Shown here one piece after another: positions 16,441 to 24,172 of a stretch of DNA of 37,696 nucleotides. The number at the start of each line of letters is the position of its first letter. Position 1 is the first letter of the stretch. The stretch lies in assembly GCA_949293285.1 (NCBI GenBank), contig CASFCU010000004.1:1-37696 (forward strand), in the 5' to 3' direction. The notes below the pieces were generated by a model. That model did no database searches, had not been told where the DNA came from, and saw nothing but the letters and a program-made list of their open reading frames with translations. Position numbers and translations under genes: made by a program. Origin of the DNA: an uncultured bacterium. GTDB taxonomy: Bacteria; Bacillota_I; Bacilli_A; RF39; UBA660.

Positions 16441-18234
16441 ATGAATAGGATAGAAAAAGATCCAAAACTGATAAAGTTACAGACGATTTTAGAAAGTTGC
16501 AATTATACAGAAGCTAGTTCTTTAGCACAAAAATCTAATCAGTCATATGAGACGTTGAAAACATCATTCAGCAATATAACATCCAATTTAGCAATGAAAG
16601 AAATTTGGGATGATGATATCAGCGCAGAAATAAATGGTAATTTAGTAAGTGGAATTAGTAACATGATAGATGCCTGTAAAAGTCCAGCAGATCAAATTAT
16701 GATAACAACAGGAAATTCTGTTGCCACATTAGTGACTAATATAGAAAATTATAGTCAAAAAGTAGATGAATATAATGAGAATGTTGACCATTATAATCAG
16801 TTATTAGACTCAAAACCAGCCGAAAAAACAAAAAACAAAGATGGTGAATGGGTTAGAAATTCTAGCTACACAACTTGGCAGCATAATTGTAATACTACAG
16901 TGGCCATATTACAAACTTTAGAAAAAGAAGTAAATACTTGGAAGGAAGTATCTGAACAAGTAATAACAAATCTTAAATCTCTACTTTCTCCATTGAATAT
17001 AGAAACGGTAAAGTCTTTAGCAGTATCTAATAAAACATCGGAGAATTATGAATCATCATCTGCCGAAAAATTTGGTTATAAAGAAGGCTATACGGCATCT
17101 GGAACCATTCTACGTGATGAACAAGGAAACATCATATCTGAAACTTATTACATAATGAACAAAGATGGAACCATTGTTCAAACTGGTGTAATTACTTATA
17201 ATGCTGATGGTACATCAAAGATAGAAGAGTATATAAAAAACTATGAAAATCCGGGTACAACAGAAATAATAGAAACCGTAAAACAAGAATTAGAAGAAAA
17301 ACAACTGCCAGAGGAGCTTGCTTATCTTAATGGTAGTATGAAACCGGAATCTGAAAATGTTAAAACCAATACAAAATATTCACATAGTGAAAACGGTGAA
17401 GAAATAGTTTATTCAGAAGAAACTCATGCGGAAAAGACATTTGCTGATGGTACAGAACTATCTAGTGATGAGAAGGCTCAAGGTATCCTAGGAGAAAATG
17501 GAGAAAAACTACCAAATCAAGAATCGGAAGATACTACAATAACCCATAGTGATGGAACAGAAAAAGATATCCATAGAGAAACGACTTTTGTTAGTGGAAT
17601 AAAAGACGAAGAAATAATAACGGTATCGTCTCAAGGGGAAGTAGAAGCAACGATTAACACCGATTATGTTGCGGCTTATCAAGATAATACTACTGGCTAT
17701 CAAGTAGAAGCAGAAAATTCTGTAACAAACAATGCCATTACTGATACAACTACAACCATCAGTAGCATTACGTATAGAACAGATGATAACGGTCAATCTT
17801 ACGCCGAAGAAGTAGTAATGATAAGAGATAACAATGATCCACAATGTGGAAAAATAACTTATGGTGATAATGAAGAATATACTGTGTCTCGTCAAGAAGA
17901 TGGAAGTCTACTAGTAAGTGAATCATGCACTGACAAAAATGGAAATAGGAAAACCGATAGTTACGAAATCGGGCAAACTAATGCTGAATTTAAGGTAGTG
18001 AATCATGAAACAGGAGAAGTAACTACAAACACGATTAATATAGATAATCCACTAGATCAATTCACAGTTGATAATGCTTATCAAACGAGTAGAATGGATG
18101 CTGGATTTAAAGCCGAAGCCTCCATGGATGGAACTCATTTTTTATGGTGGGGGACCGGAGAGACTGTCGACGTGGTAAATCCATATGAAAAAGACCCTAG
18201 TTACTCATTTAGTCTAACGATAATAGATAATTAA
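16441..18234 (+). CDS. Putative large T7SS substrate with helical N-terminus and beta-rich repeats
   Basis: A 597-aa protein. Residues 1 to about 200 are predicted helical and contain 'EIWDDDISAEINGNL' (a W-x-D turn) and a second helical part, as in T7SSb secretion domains. From about 210 to the end it is acidic, Thr/Asp/Asn-rich and beta-like, with YD/RHS-like phrases such as 'LRDEQGNIISETYYIMNKDG' and 'GVITYNADGTSKI', ending 'SFSLTIIDN'. No catalytic toxin motif is recognised and no signal peptide is visible. The ATG at 16441 is used because AGGTGA lies five bases upstream; a GTG at 16432 sits in that site. It could be an effector, an adhesin-like cell-surface protein or a structural secreted protein. 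Confidence 0.75.
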   Translation: MNRIEKDPKLIKLQTILESCNYTEASSLAQKSNQSYETLKTSFSNITSNLAMKEIWDDDISAEINGNLVSGISNMIDACKSPADQIMITTGNSVATLVTNIENYSQKVDEYNENVDHYNQLLDSKPAEKTKNKDGEWVRNSSYTTWQHNCNTTVAILQTLEKEVNTWKEVSEQVITNLKSLLSPLNIETVKSLAVSNKTSENYESSSAEKFGYKEGYTASGTILRDEQGNIISETYYIMNKDGTIVQTGVITYNADGTSKIEEYIKNYENPGTTEIIETVKQELEEKQLPEELAYLNGSMKPESENVKTNTKYSHSENGEEIVYSEETHAEKTFADGTELSSDEKAQGILGENGEKLPNQESEDTTITHSDGTEKDIHRETTFVSGIKDEEIITVSSQGEVEATINTDYVAAYQDNTTGYQVEAENSVTNNAITDTTTTISSITYRTDDNGQSYAEEVVMIRDNNDPQCGKITYGDNEEYTVSRQEDGSLLVSESCTDKNGNRKTDSYEIGQTNAEFKVVNHETGEVTTNTINIDNPLDQFTVDNAYQTSRMDAGFKAEASMDGTHFLWWGTGETVDVVNPYEKDPSYSFSLTIIDN

Positions 18235-18248
18235 AAGAAGGTGACAAC

Positions 18249-18764
18249 ATGGAAATTTTTTGTAAAAAAAATACAAATCTTACATATCAAGAATTAGAAG
18301 TTTTATTTCAACTATATTTATATAATAATAAAAAAACATTTCAAAATTTCAAAAATATAACTTCTATGAAATTAAAAAACATGGAAACCGATAATTATAA
18401 AAAGGAATGGATAAAATCAATATTAGAAAATGATAAACTACTCTGTATAGAATGTGTGGAGTCTAATTATCTCATTGCCTTTGCATTATTAGAATTCAAT
18501 GAGAATGAAAATTATATAAGAGAAATGCACATAGTAGATACACACCAAAAAGATGGAATCACTTTCAAAAAACTAGTGGAAACAATTTTCAATCATGCCC
18601 AGGTAGGTAAGGATTTTACTGGAAGAATTTTCGAAGAAAATTATAATGCCAAAAAAGTTTTTAAATCGATGGGAGCTTTATTAGTAAACGGAAAATATCA
18701 ACTTAGTTATCAAAAAACACAAGAGTGGATGAATAAACACGTAAAAGAAGAAGACCATATTTAA
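18249..18764 (+). CDS. GNAT-like acetyltransferase, possible locus-B accessory protein
   Basis: A 171-aa soluble protein. The segment 'LIAFALLEFNENENYIREMHIVDTHQKDG' resembles GNAT strands beta-3/beta-4 with an acetyl-CoA loop region, and 'EENYNAKKVFKSMGAL' matches the usual 'N..A..vY...GF' end of the fold. The pyrophosphate-binding Q/RxxGxG/A motif is degenerate, so activity is uncertain. AGAAGGTGA precedes the ATG. It begins 14 bp after the large substrate, and a separate promoter follows, so it probably belongs to locus B. It could modify the substrate, confer immunity or be an unrelated passenger; nothing in the sequence decides. Confidence 0.55.
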   Translation: MEIFCKKNTNLTYQELEVLFQLYLYNNKKTFQNFKNITSMKLKNMETDNYKKEWIKSILENDKLLCIECVESNYLIAFALLEFNENENYIREMHIVDTHQKDGITFKKLVETIFNHAQVGKDFTGRIFEENYNAKKVFKSMGALLVNGKYQLSYQKTQEWMNKHVKEEDHI

Positions 18765-18768
18765 CATT

Positions 18769-18798
18769 TTGCTAGACAATATCAAAGATACTTATAAT
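18769..18798 (+). promoter_or_regulatory. Promoter upstream of the unknown gene at 18816
   Basis: TTGCTA (18769-18774), 18 bp, TATAAT (18793-18798), eight bases before the AAGAAGGTGA ribosome binding site. Confidence 0.55.
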
Positions 18799-18815
18799 AA
18801 AAAAGAAGGTGAATT

Positions 18816-19424
18816 ATGAAAAACCAAAAACAAATAGTATTATTTTTGAAGAAAAATACCCATTTTAATCAAACCCAATTGGCAGCTAAATTAAATGAAA
18901 AATTCATCCAATTAGGGAATCCTTTAATATTACCACCAAATGAAAAAGATTTAAATCAACCACTAATTATATTTAATCAAGGAATGATAACCTTAACGAT
19001 TAATTACAATGAAATATCTTTTATTTTTTCTGAGGAAAGAAAACAAGAAGAAAATCAATTACTAGTAGAAATAATCGAACTTTTCGAAAATTTAGACTTA
19101 GATTTCATAAGAATGGGATATATATCCACATATATCAACGGTAAAAAGGAAAAAGAGAGATTTAAAGAAAAAATATTCAAAGAAGAAAAATTAATCAATG
19201 ATGATTTTCAACTTGCCTGGTATACAAAAGAATTAATTGATTCTGTATCCGTTAATGTTTGGGAAAGATACTTTACAGATTTTCACAATAATCTAGAATT
19301 GGTATCTATTTTTGATATCAACACTCCAGTGGAGGAAGAATATAATATAAGCAGTGAATTTATAGAAACTTTTTTGAAAAAATGTGACAAATTTATTGAA
19401 GAAAAATTGAAAGATAGATTATAA
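18816..19424 (+). CDS. Uncharacterised protein, 202 aa
   Basis: I do not recognise this gene with confidence. It is a soluble, charged protein with an N-terminal helix, a beta-rich middle ('MITLTINYNEISFIF'), then 'LDFIRMGYISTYI' and a C-terminal 'ELVSIFDINTPV...YNISSEFIETFLKKC'. The order (a 'RxGxxxxxxI' strand, then a 'DINT' strand, then a final helix) is reminiscent of the sporadically distributed TIGR04255 family, but this is a weak resemblance. It has its own promoter and a perfect palindromic terminator, so it is a single-gene unit between T7SS locus B and dnaB. Confidence 0.7.
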   Translation: MKNQKQIVLFLKKNTHFNQTQLAAKLNEKFIQLGNPLILPPNEKDLNQPLIIFNQGMITLTINYNEISFIFSEERKQEENQLLVEIIELFENLDLDFIRMGYISTYINGKKEKERFKEKIFKEEKLINDDFQLAWYTKELIDSVSVNVWERYFTDFHNNLELVSIFDINTPVEEEYNISSEFIETFLKKCDKFIEEKLKDRL

Positions 19425-19425
19425 T

Positions 19426-19454
19426 AAAAAATATTAACTAGTTAATATTTTTTT
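19426..19454 (+). terminator. Perfect palindromic terminator after the gene at 18816
   Basis: A 28-base perfect palindrome (19426-19453) centred on ACTAGT, A-rich on the left and ending in T on the right. It could terminate transcription in either direction. Confidence 0.75.
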
Positions 19455-19484
19455 CTTATCTTTAAGAAAGAAAGGAGTAATTTT

Positions 19485-20789
19485 ATGAATGGAAAACTTT
19501 TACCAGCTGATACCTATATTGTAGTAAATAAAACAATTCTTTCTGAGCAAGACAAGAAAAAAATAACTATGCTCTACCAGCCAATTATAGGGCATACCGC
19601 AGTAAGTCTTTACCTAACATTAATAGATGATTTAGAAAAAAGAGAACTGATGAGTGGGGAACTCACGCATCATCACTTAGTGAGTACCATGCAATTAAAA
19701 CTTCAAGATATTATAATTGCAAGAGAAAAATTAGAAGCAGTTGGACTTTTGAAAACCTATGTAAAAGAAGAAAATGTAAATAATTATGTTTATGTAATTT
19801 ATTCACCACTATCTGTTTCAGATTTTTTAAATCATCCAATATTGAGTGTAGTTTTATACAATAATTTAGGAAAAAAAGAATATGACAAAATTATCAATTA
19901 TTTTAAAATTCCAAGAATAAATTTAAAGGATTATCAGGATATTACGGCAAGTTTTAACTCTGTATTTACTTCTGTTGGTGGTAATCTGTTCATCGATAAT
20001 GACAATATCGTAAAGAAAAATATAGGAACTATAACACTAGACAGTAAAGTAGACTTTGACTTACTAATATCCAGCATTCCCAAAAATATTGTCAACAACC
20101 GCTGTTTTAATGAAGAGATGAAAAATCTTATAAACGCATTAGCATTTACCTATAATATCGATGATTTAAACATGCAAGGAATGGTTAGAAACAGTTTAAA
20201 TGAAAAAGGAATGATCGATAAAGAAGAACTAATCAGAAATTGCAGAAATTTTTACGAATTTGAAAATGCAGGGAAACTACCTACTTTAATCTATTCCAAA
20301 CAACCGGATTATTTAAAATCTCCAAAGGGAGACACCTCGAATTGGGCAAAGCAGGTATATACTTTTGAAAATGTTACTCCAAATGATTATTTAAGAAGCA
20401 AATATAAAAATGGAGAACCTACTATGAGAGAACTACAAATCATAGAAGATTTGATGGTAAAACAAAAAATGAAACCGGGAGTAGTAAATGTTTTAATCTC
20501 GTACGTATTAAAAGTAAACAATAATAAGTTTACTAGAAGCTATGTTGAAACCGTGGCATCACAGTGGTGCAGAATGAATATAGAAACAGTAGAAGAAGCT
20601 ATGAGAGTAGCAGAAAAAGAACATAAGAAAATAAAAAGAATGTTAGAAAAAAACACCAGCAAAAACGATATAAGACGTGAAGCTAAAAAAGAAGAATTAC
20701 CATCTTGGTTTGAAAAAGAAATAGAGAAAAAAGAAATGTCAAAAGAAGAAGAAGAGGAATTAGACAATTTACTGAAAAATTTTTCTTAA
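19485..20789 (+). CDS. dnaB: Replication initiation and membrane attachment protein DnaB (Firmicutes type)
   Basis: A 434-aa protein of the Firmicutes DnaB/DnaD helicase-loading family (not the replicative helicase). The N-terminal winged-helix domain contains 'MLYQPIIGHTAVSLYLTLI', a typical opening phrase, and 'REKLEAVGLLKTY'. The C-terminal DnaB_2/DnaD-like helical domain reads 'MRELQIIEDLMVKQKMKPGVVNVLISYVL'; a charged coil ends the protein. In Bacillus, DnaB works with DnaD and DnaI to load the helicase at oriC. Here the usual downstream partner dnaI is absent: a T-box and serS follow. The start lies after AAAGGAG. A strong call. Confidence 0.9.
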   Translation: MNGKLLPADTYIVVNKTILSEQDKKKITMLYQPIIGHTAVSLYLTLIDDLEKRELMSGELTHHHLVSTMQLKLQDIIIAREKLEAVGLLKTYVKEENVNNYVYVIYSPLSVSDFLNHPILSVVLYNNLGKKEYDKIINYFKIPRINLKDYQDITASFNSVFTSVGGNLFIDNDNIVKKNIGTITLDSKVDFDLLISSIPKNIVNNRCFNEEMKNLINALAFTYNIDDLNMQGMVRNSLNEKGMIDKEELIRNCRNFYEFENAGKLPTLIYSKQPDYLKSPKGDTSNWAKQVYTFENVTPNDYLRSKYKNGEPTMRELQIIEDLMVKQKMKPGVVNVLISYVLKVNNNKFTRSYVETVASQWCRMNIETVEEAMRVAEKEHKKIKRMLEKNTSKNDIRREAKKEELPSWFEKEIEKKEMSKEEEEELDNLLKNFS

Positions 20790-20824
20790 ACAAACTAATT
20801 TTATACTATAATAACTAATTTATA

Positions 20825-20853
20825 TTGAATTTATTTTTTATAGGTGTTATGAT
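20825..20853 (+). promoter_or_regulatory. Promoter of the T-box/serS unit
   Basis: TTGAAT (20825-20830), 17 bp, TATGAT (20848-20853). Transcription would begin around 20860, just before T-box stem I. Confidence 0.65.
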
Positions 20854-20867
20854 TTATGTATAAATCG

Positions 20868-21063
20868 ATGAGTAAGATTAGTAGGATAATTTTTGTACGA
20901 TAGAGAAACAGTGGCTGGTGTAAACTGTGTATGAACTTATTTGAATCAACTTACGAGTGAAATAGGGAATTTTAGTATCTATTTCCGGTAAATACCGTTA
21001 TTAAAATTAAGACCTAATTAGGATGGCACCGTGATAATTCACTCCTATTGATGGTCTTTTTTT
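20868..21063 (+). ncRNA. T-box riboswitch (serine-responsive) upstream of serS
   Basis: The leader has an AGTA element in stem I (near 20878), a GAA followed by TCA (20946-20948) as a candidate serine specifier, and the hallmark T-box AGGATGGCACCG (21020-21031), whose NCCA-complementary bulge binds uncharged tRNA. The competing terminator pairs AAGACC (21009-21014) with GGTCTT (21053-21058) and TAGGA with TCCTA inside, followed by T7. Uncharged tRNA-Ser would favour the antiterminator and turn on serS. The T-box is certain; the exact specifier is my reading. Confidence 0.93.
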
Positions 21064-21109
21064 CATAATCGGTATTATAGTAAAATAAATAATGAAATGA
21101 GGGATAGTT

Positions 21110-22393
21110 ATGTTAGATATTAAATATGTAAGAGAAAATTCTGAAAAAGTAAAAGAGAATATCAAAAAGAAATTTCAAGATGAGAAATTACCTCTTGTCG
21201 ATGAAGTAATTGAACTTGATAAAAAAATAAGAGAATACAAAATAGAAGGAGATTTACTAAGACAAGAAAGAAATGCTACTTCTGGAGAAATCGGTTTATT
21301 AATGAGAGAGAAAAAAATAGAAGAAGCAGAAGCAAAGAAAAAAAGAGTCAGTGAAATCAATAACAAACTTATGGACATAGAAAAAGAAGAAAATAATTTA
21401 TCTGAACAACTAAAAGAAAAAATGCTAGTAATACCTCAAATGATTGATGATAGTGTTCCAATTGGTAAAGATGATACTGAAAATGTGGAAATTGAAAGGT
21501 TTGGAGAACCAATAGTACCTGATTATGAAATACCATATCACTCAGATATATGTGAAGCTTTTAATGGTTTAGACAAAATATCAGCAGGAAGAACTAGTGG
21601 TAATGGATTTTATTATTTAATGGGAGATATAGCAAGATTACATTCAGCAATGTTAGCTTACGCTAGAGATTTTATGATAAATAAAGGATTTACTTATTGC
21701 ATTCCACCATTCATAATAAGAAGTGATGTTGTTACGGGTGTGATGTCATTTGCAGAAATGGAAAATATGATGTACAAAATTGAAAATGAAGACTTATATT
21801 TAATTGGTACCTCAGAACATTCCATGATAGGAAAATTTAAAGGACAAATCGTGAGAGAAGAAGAACTACCAATTACTCTAACTTCTTATTCTCCTTGTTT
21901 TAGAAAAGAAGTAGGAGCTCATGGAATCGAAGAAAGAGGTCTATATCGAGTTCATCAATTTGAAAAACAAGAAATGATTGTTTTATGTAAACCGGAAGAA
22001 GCAATGGACTGGTATAATAAAATGTGGAGTTATACTGTAGAGTTCTTTAGAAGCCTAGATGTTCCTGTTAGAACATTAGAATGCTGTTCAGGAGATCTTG
22101 CAGATTTAAAGGTAAAATCTTGTGATGTCGAAGCATGGAGTCCAAGACAAAAAAAATATTTTGAAGTTGGTTCCTGTTCAACTTTAGGTGATGCCCAAGC
22201 AAGACGTTTAGGAATAAGGGCCAAAGGAGAAAACGGTAATTATTTACTTTCTACACTTAACAATACCGTTCTAGCAACCCCAAGAGGTTTAATTGCTTTC
22301 TTAGAAAACAATTACCAAAAAGATGGATCAATCAAGATCCCAAAAGCATTACAGCCTTATATGGGTGGTAAGGAAAAAATCGAAGCAAGATAG
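21110..22393 (+). CDS. serS: Seryl-tRNA synthetase, divergent type
   Basis: A 427-aa class II synthetase of normal length that charges tRNA-Ser. The N-terminal coiled-coil tRNA-binding arm is about residues 1-105. Motif 2 is 'CFRKEVGAHG...GLYRVHQFEKQEM'. The signature region reads 'VGSCSTLGDAQARRLGIR', where most bacterial enzymes have an 'SNCxDFQARR' form. Motif 3 reads 'LNNTVLATPRGLIAFLEN' instead of the usual 'NGSGLAVGR' form. Despite these changes the fold and end ('IPKALQPYMGG') are complete. It may belong to an alternative SerRS clade; without alignment I cannot say which. It is controlled by the T-box directly upstream. Confidence 0.94.
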   Translation: MLDIKYVRENSEKVKENIKKKFQDEKLPLVDEVIELDKKIREYKIEGDLLRQERNATSGEIGLLMREKKIEEAEAKKKRVSEINNKLMDIEKEENNLSEQLKEKMLVIPQMIDDSVPIGKDDTENVEIERFGEPIVPDYEIPYHSDICEAFNGLDKISAGRTSGNGFYYLMGDIARLHSAMLAYARDFMINKGFTYCIPPFIIRSDVVTGVMSFAEMENMMYKIENEDLYLIGTSEHSMIGKFKGQIVREEELPITLTSYSPCFRKEVGAHGIEERGLYRVHQFEKQEMIVLCKPEEAMDWYNKMWSYTVEFFRSLDVPVRTLECCSGDLADLKVKSCDVEAWSPRQKKYFEVGSCSTLGDAQARRLGIRAKGENGNYLLSTLNNTVLATPRGLIAFLENNYQKDGSIKIPKALQPYMGGKEKIEAR

Positions 22394-22807
22394 ACTATCA
22401 TAAAATGATTTCTTATAAAAGAGCTATCAAGAGAAAAGATTATAATAAAAGAAGAACAGTATAAAATAAAAAAATAAGAAGAATCTCATTTTTCTATTAT
22501 TACTTATGATTATTTTCAAAATAAGGATATTTCTTGGTGTTTTGATATTAAAGTTAGAGCAGTTAGATGTTATTTTTAAACAAGAGATCATTCCACTATG
22601 GATAAGAATGCACTTTTTAATTTACAAACATTAAAAAATGAAGCTTGTTTTTTCAATATCTTAACACATTAATTTTTTAAACAAAAAAGTAGTTGAAATT
22701 ACTGGTGCTATTAAAAAATAAAATGATAAACGTGGTATGATATGATTATGAAATAGTAAATTATTTCCTAAAAAAAATATACTATTAATGACGAAAAAAG
22801 GTGAAAA
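22394..22807. other. Intergenic region without a supported gene, possible gene relic
   Basis: About 410 bases between serS and murL. In one plus-strand frame around 22527-22672, short open pieces ('DISWCFDIKVRAVRCYF', then after a stop 'NALFNLQTLKNEACFF') look protein-like but are broken by stops, so a decayed gene is possible. A promoter-like extended -10 (TGG-TATGAT, ending 22741) precedes murL. I see no tRNA or riboswitch. Confidence 0.4.
22733..22741 (+). promoter_or_regulatory. Extended -10 element upstream of murL
   Basis: TGG followed by TATGAT (22736-22741). No good -35 box is seen. The 5' leader would be about 60 bases. Confidence 0.4.
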
Positions 22808-24172
22808 ATGAAAAATAAATATGAGAATTTGAAACAACTATATCCTAAGTTTTTATACAAGAGCTTTGAAATTGTAAAAAAAGATGCTATTTATGAAATT
22901 ATCTATCATTTCGAAATACCAAATTTATGTACATTTCACCCAAAATTACAAATAAAAAAAGAATTTATTAAAAAGCTAGATGATACTTCAAAATATATCA
23001 TATTTCATATTGGGATGATAGAGCTAATCAGTTATTGGAAAGCTGTATGTAGCAAAGAAGTAATCATAGAAGCAGGCTACCTTAATGAAGAACAAATAAA
23101 GTGGTTTAAGAAACTCTATTATTATGGACTAGGAGAATTATTTTATAGAAATCATCTTGATGTTTCTATGGATAGTTTCATGGATATAAAATGTGTACAT
23201 GAAAAAGAATCCTTAAAAAACAAGACATGGGAGAAAAAAGGCAATTTAATTCCCATTGGTGGTGGCAAGGATTCTTGTGTTTGTTTAGAAATACTAAAAG
23301 AAGAATATGATGATAACTACTGTTTTATGATAAACTCAAAAGATGCCATGGAAAGATGCATAAAAACAGCAGGATATGATGAAAAAAAAGTATTTTCTGT
23401 GACAAGAATAATAGACAAAAACATTATTAAGTTAAATGACCAAGGTTTTATTAATGGCCATACCCCATTTTCATCTCTAATAGCCTTCACGAGTTATCTC
23501 TTAGCATATGAAAATAATATTCTCAATATCGTATTATCTAATGAATCTAGTGCCAACGAAGAAACAGTAATCGGTACAACAGTAAATCACCAGTATTCTA
23601 AAAGTTATGAATTTGAACGAGATTTTAATGATTATAGAGCAAAGTATTTTCAACAAGATATAAACTACTTCAGTTTACTAAGACCTCTTAATGAATTACA
23701 AATAGCAAAATTATTCTCTCATTATGAAAAATATCACGAGTTATTTAGAAGTTGTAACTTAGGAAGTAAAAACAAAAAAAGTACCTGGTGTTGTAATTGC
23801 CCTAAATGTCTTTTCACTTTCATCATTCTATCTCCTTTTTTAAGTGACGAAAAACTAAATAGCATTTTTAAAGAGAACTTATTAGATAAAAAAGAACTAT
23901 TACAAGACTTTATTTCTTTAACAGGAAATAGCAAAGAAAAACCCTTTGAATGTGTTGGAACGACAGATGAAATTAGATATGCAGTAAGCTCGAAAATAGA
24001 AAAATTGAAAAAAGAAAATAAAAAGCTTCCTTATTTACTGAAATACTATTCAGAAACCAATACATTAGAAAATGTAAATGACAACTTGTTAAAAGAATTT
24101 AATGCGTCAAACAATCTAGATAATAAATACAAACAATTACTAGAAAAAGAATGGGGGAAATATGTATACTGA
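22808..24172 (+). CDS. murL: UDP-MurNAc-L-Ala-L-Glu epimerase (MurL-type)
   Basis: A 454-aa protein that I assign to the MurL family. The known enzyme from Xanthomonas inverts the terminal L-glutamate of UDP-MurNAc-L-Ala-L-Glu to D-glutamate in an ATP-dependent reaction. Seen here: 'LIPIGGGKDSCVCLEIL' at about 146-163, an ATP-pyrophosphatase-type GGGKDS loop; 'NGHTPFSSLIAFTSYL'; 'LSNESSANEETV'; and a cysteine cluster C328-C329-x-C331-x2-C334. The next gene overlaps it by 11 bases and is MurD-like, the exact partner known for MurL. GGTGA precedes ATG 22808. Function follows from family motifs plus this neighbour; biochemical activity is not proven by sequence. Confidence 0.87.
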   Translation: MKNKYENLKQLYPKFLYKSFEIVKKDAIYEIIYHFEIPNLCTFHPKLQIKKEFIKKLDDTSKYIIFHIGMIELISYWKAVCSKEVIIEAGYLNEEQIKWFKKLYYYGLGELFYRNHLDVSMDSFMDIKCVHEKESLKNKTWEKKGNLIPIGGGKDSCVCLEILKEEYDDNYCFMINSKDAMERCIKTAGYDEKKVFSVTRIIDKNIIKLNDQGFINGHTPFSSLIAFTSYLLAYENNILNIVLSNESSANEETVIGTTVNHQYSKSYEFERDFNDYRAKYFQQDINYFSLLRPLNELQIAKLFSHYEKYHELFRSCNLGSKNKKSTWCCNCPKCLFTFIILSPFLSDEKLNSIFKENLLDKKELLQDFISLTGNSKEKPFECVGTTDEIRYAVSSKIEKLKKENKKLPYLLKYYSETNTLENVNDNLLKEFNASNNLDNKYKQLLEKEWGKYVY

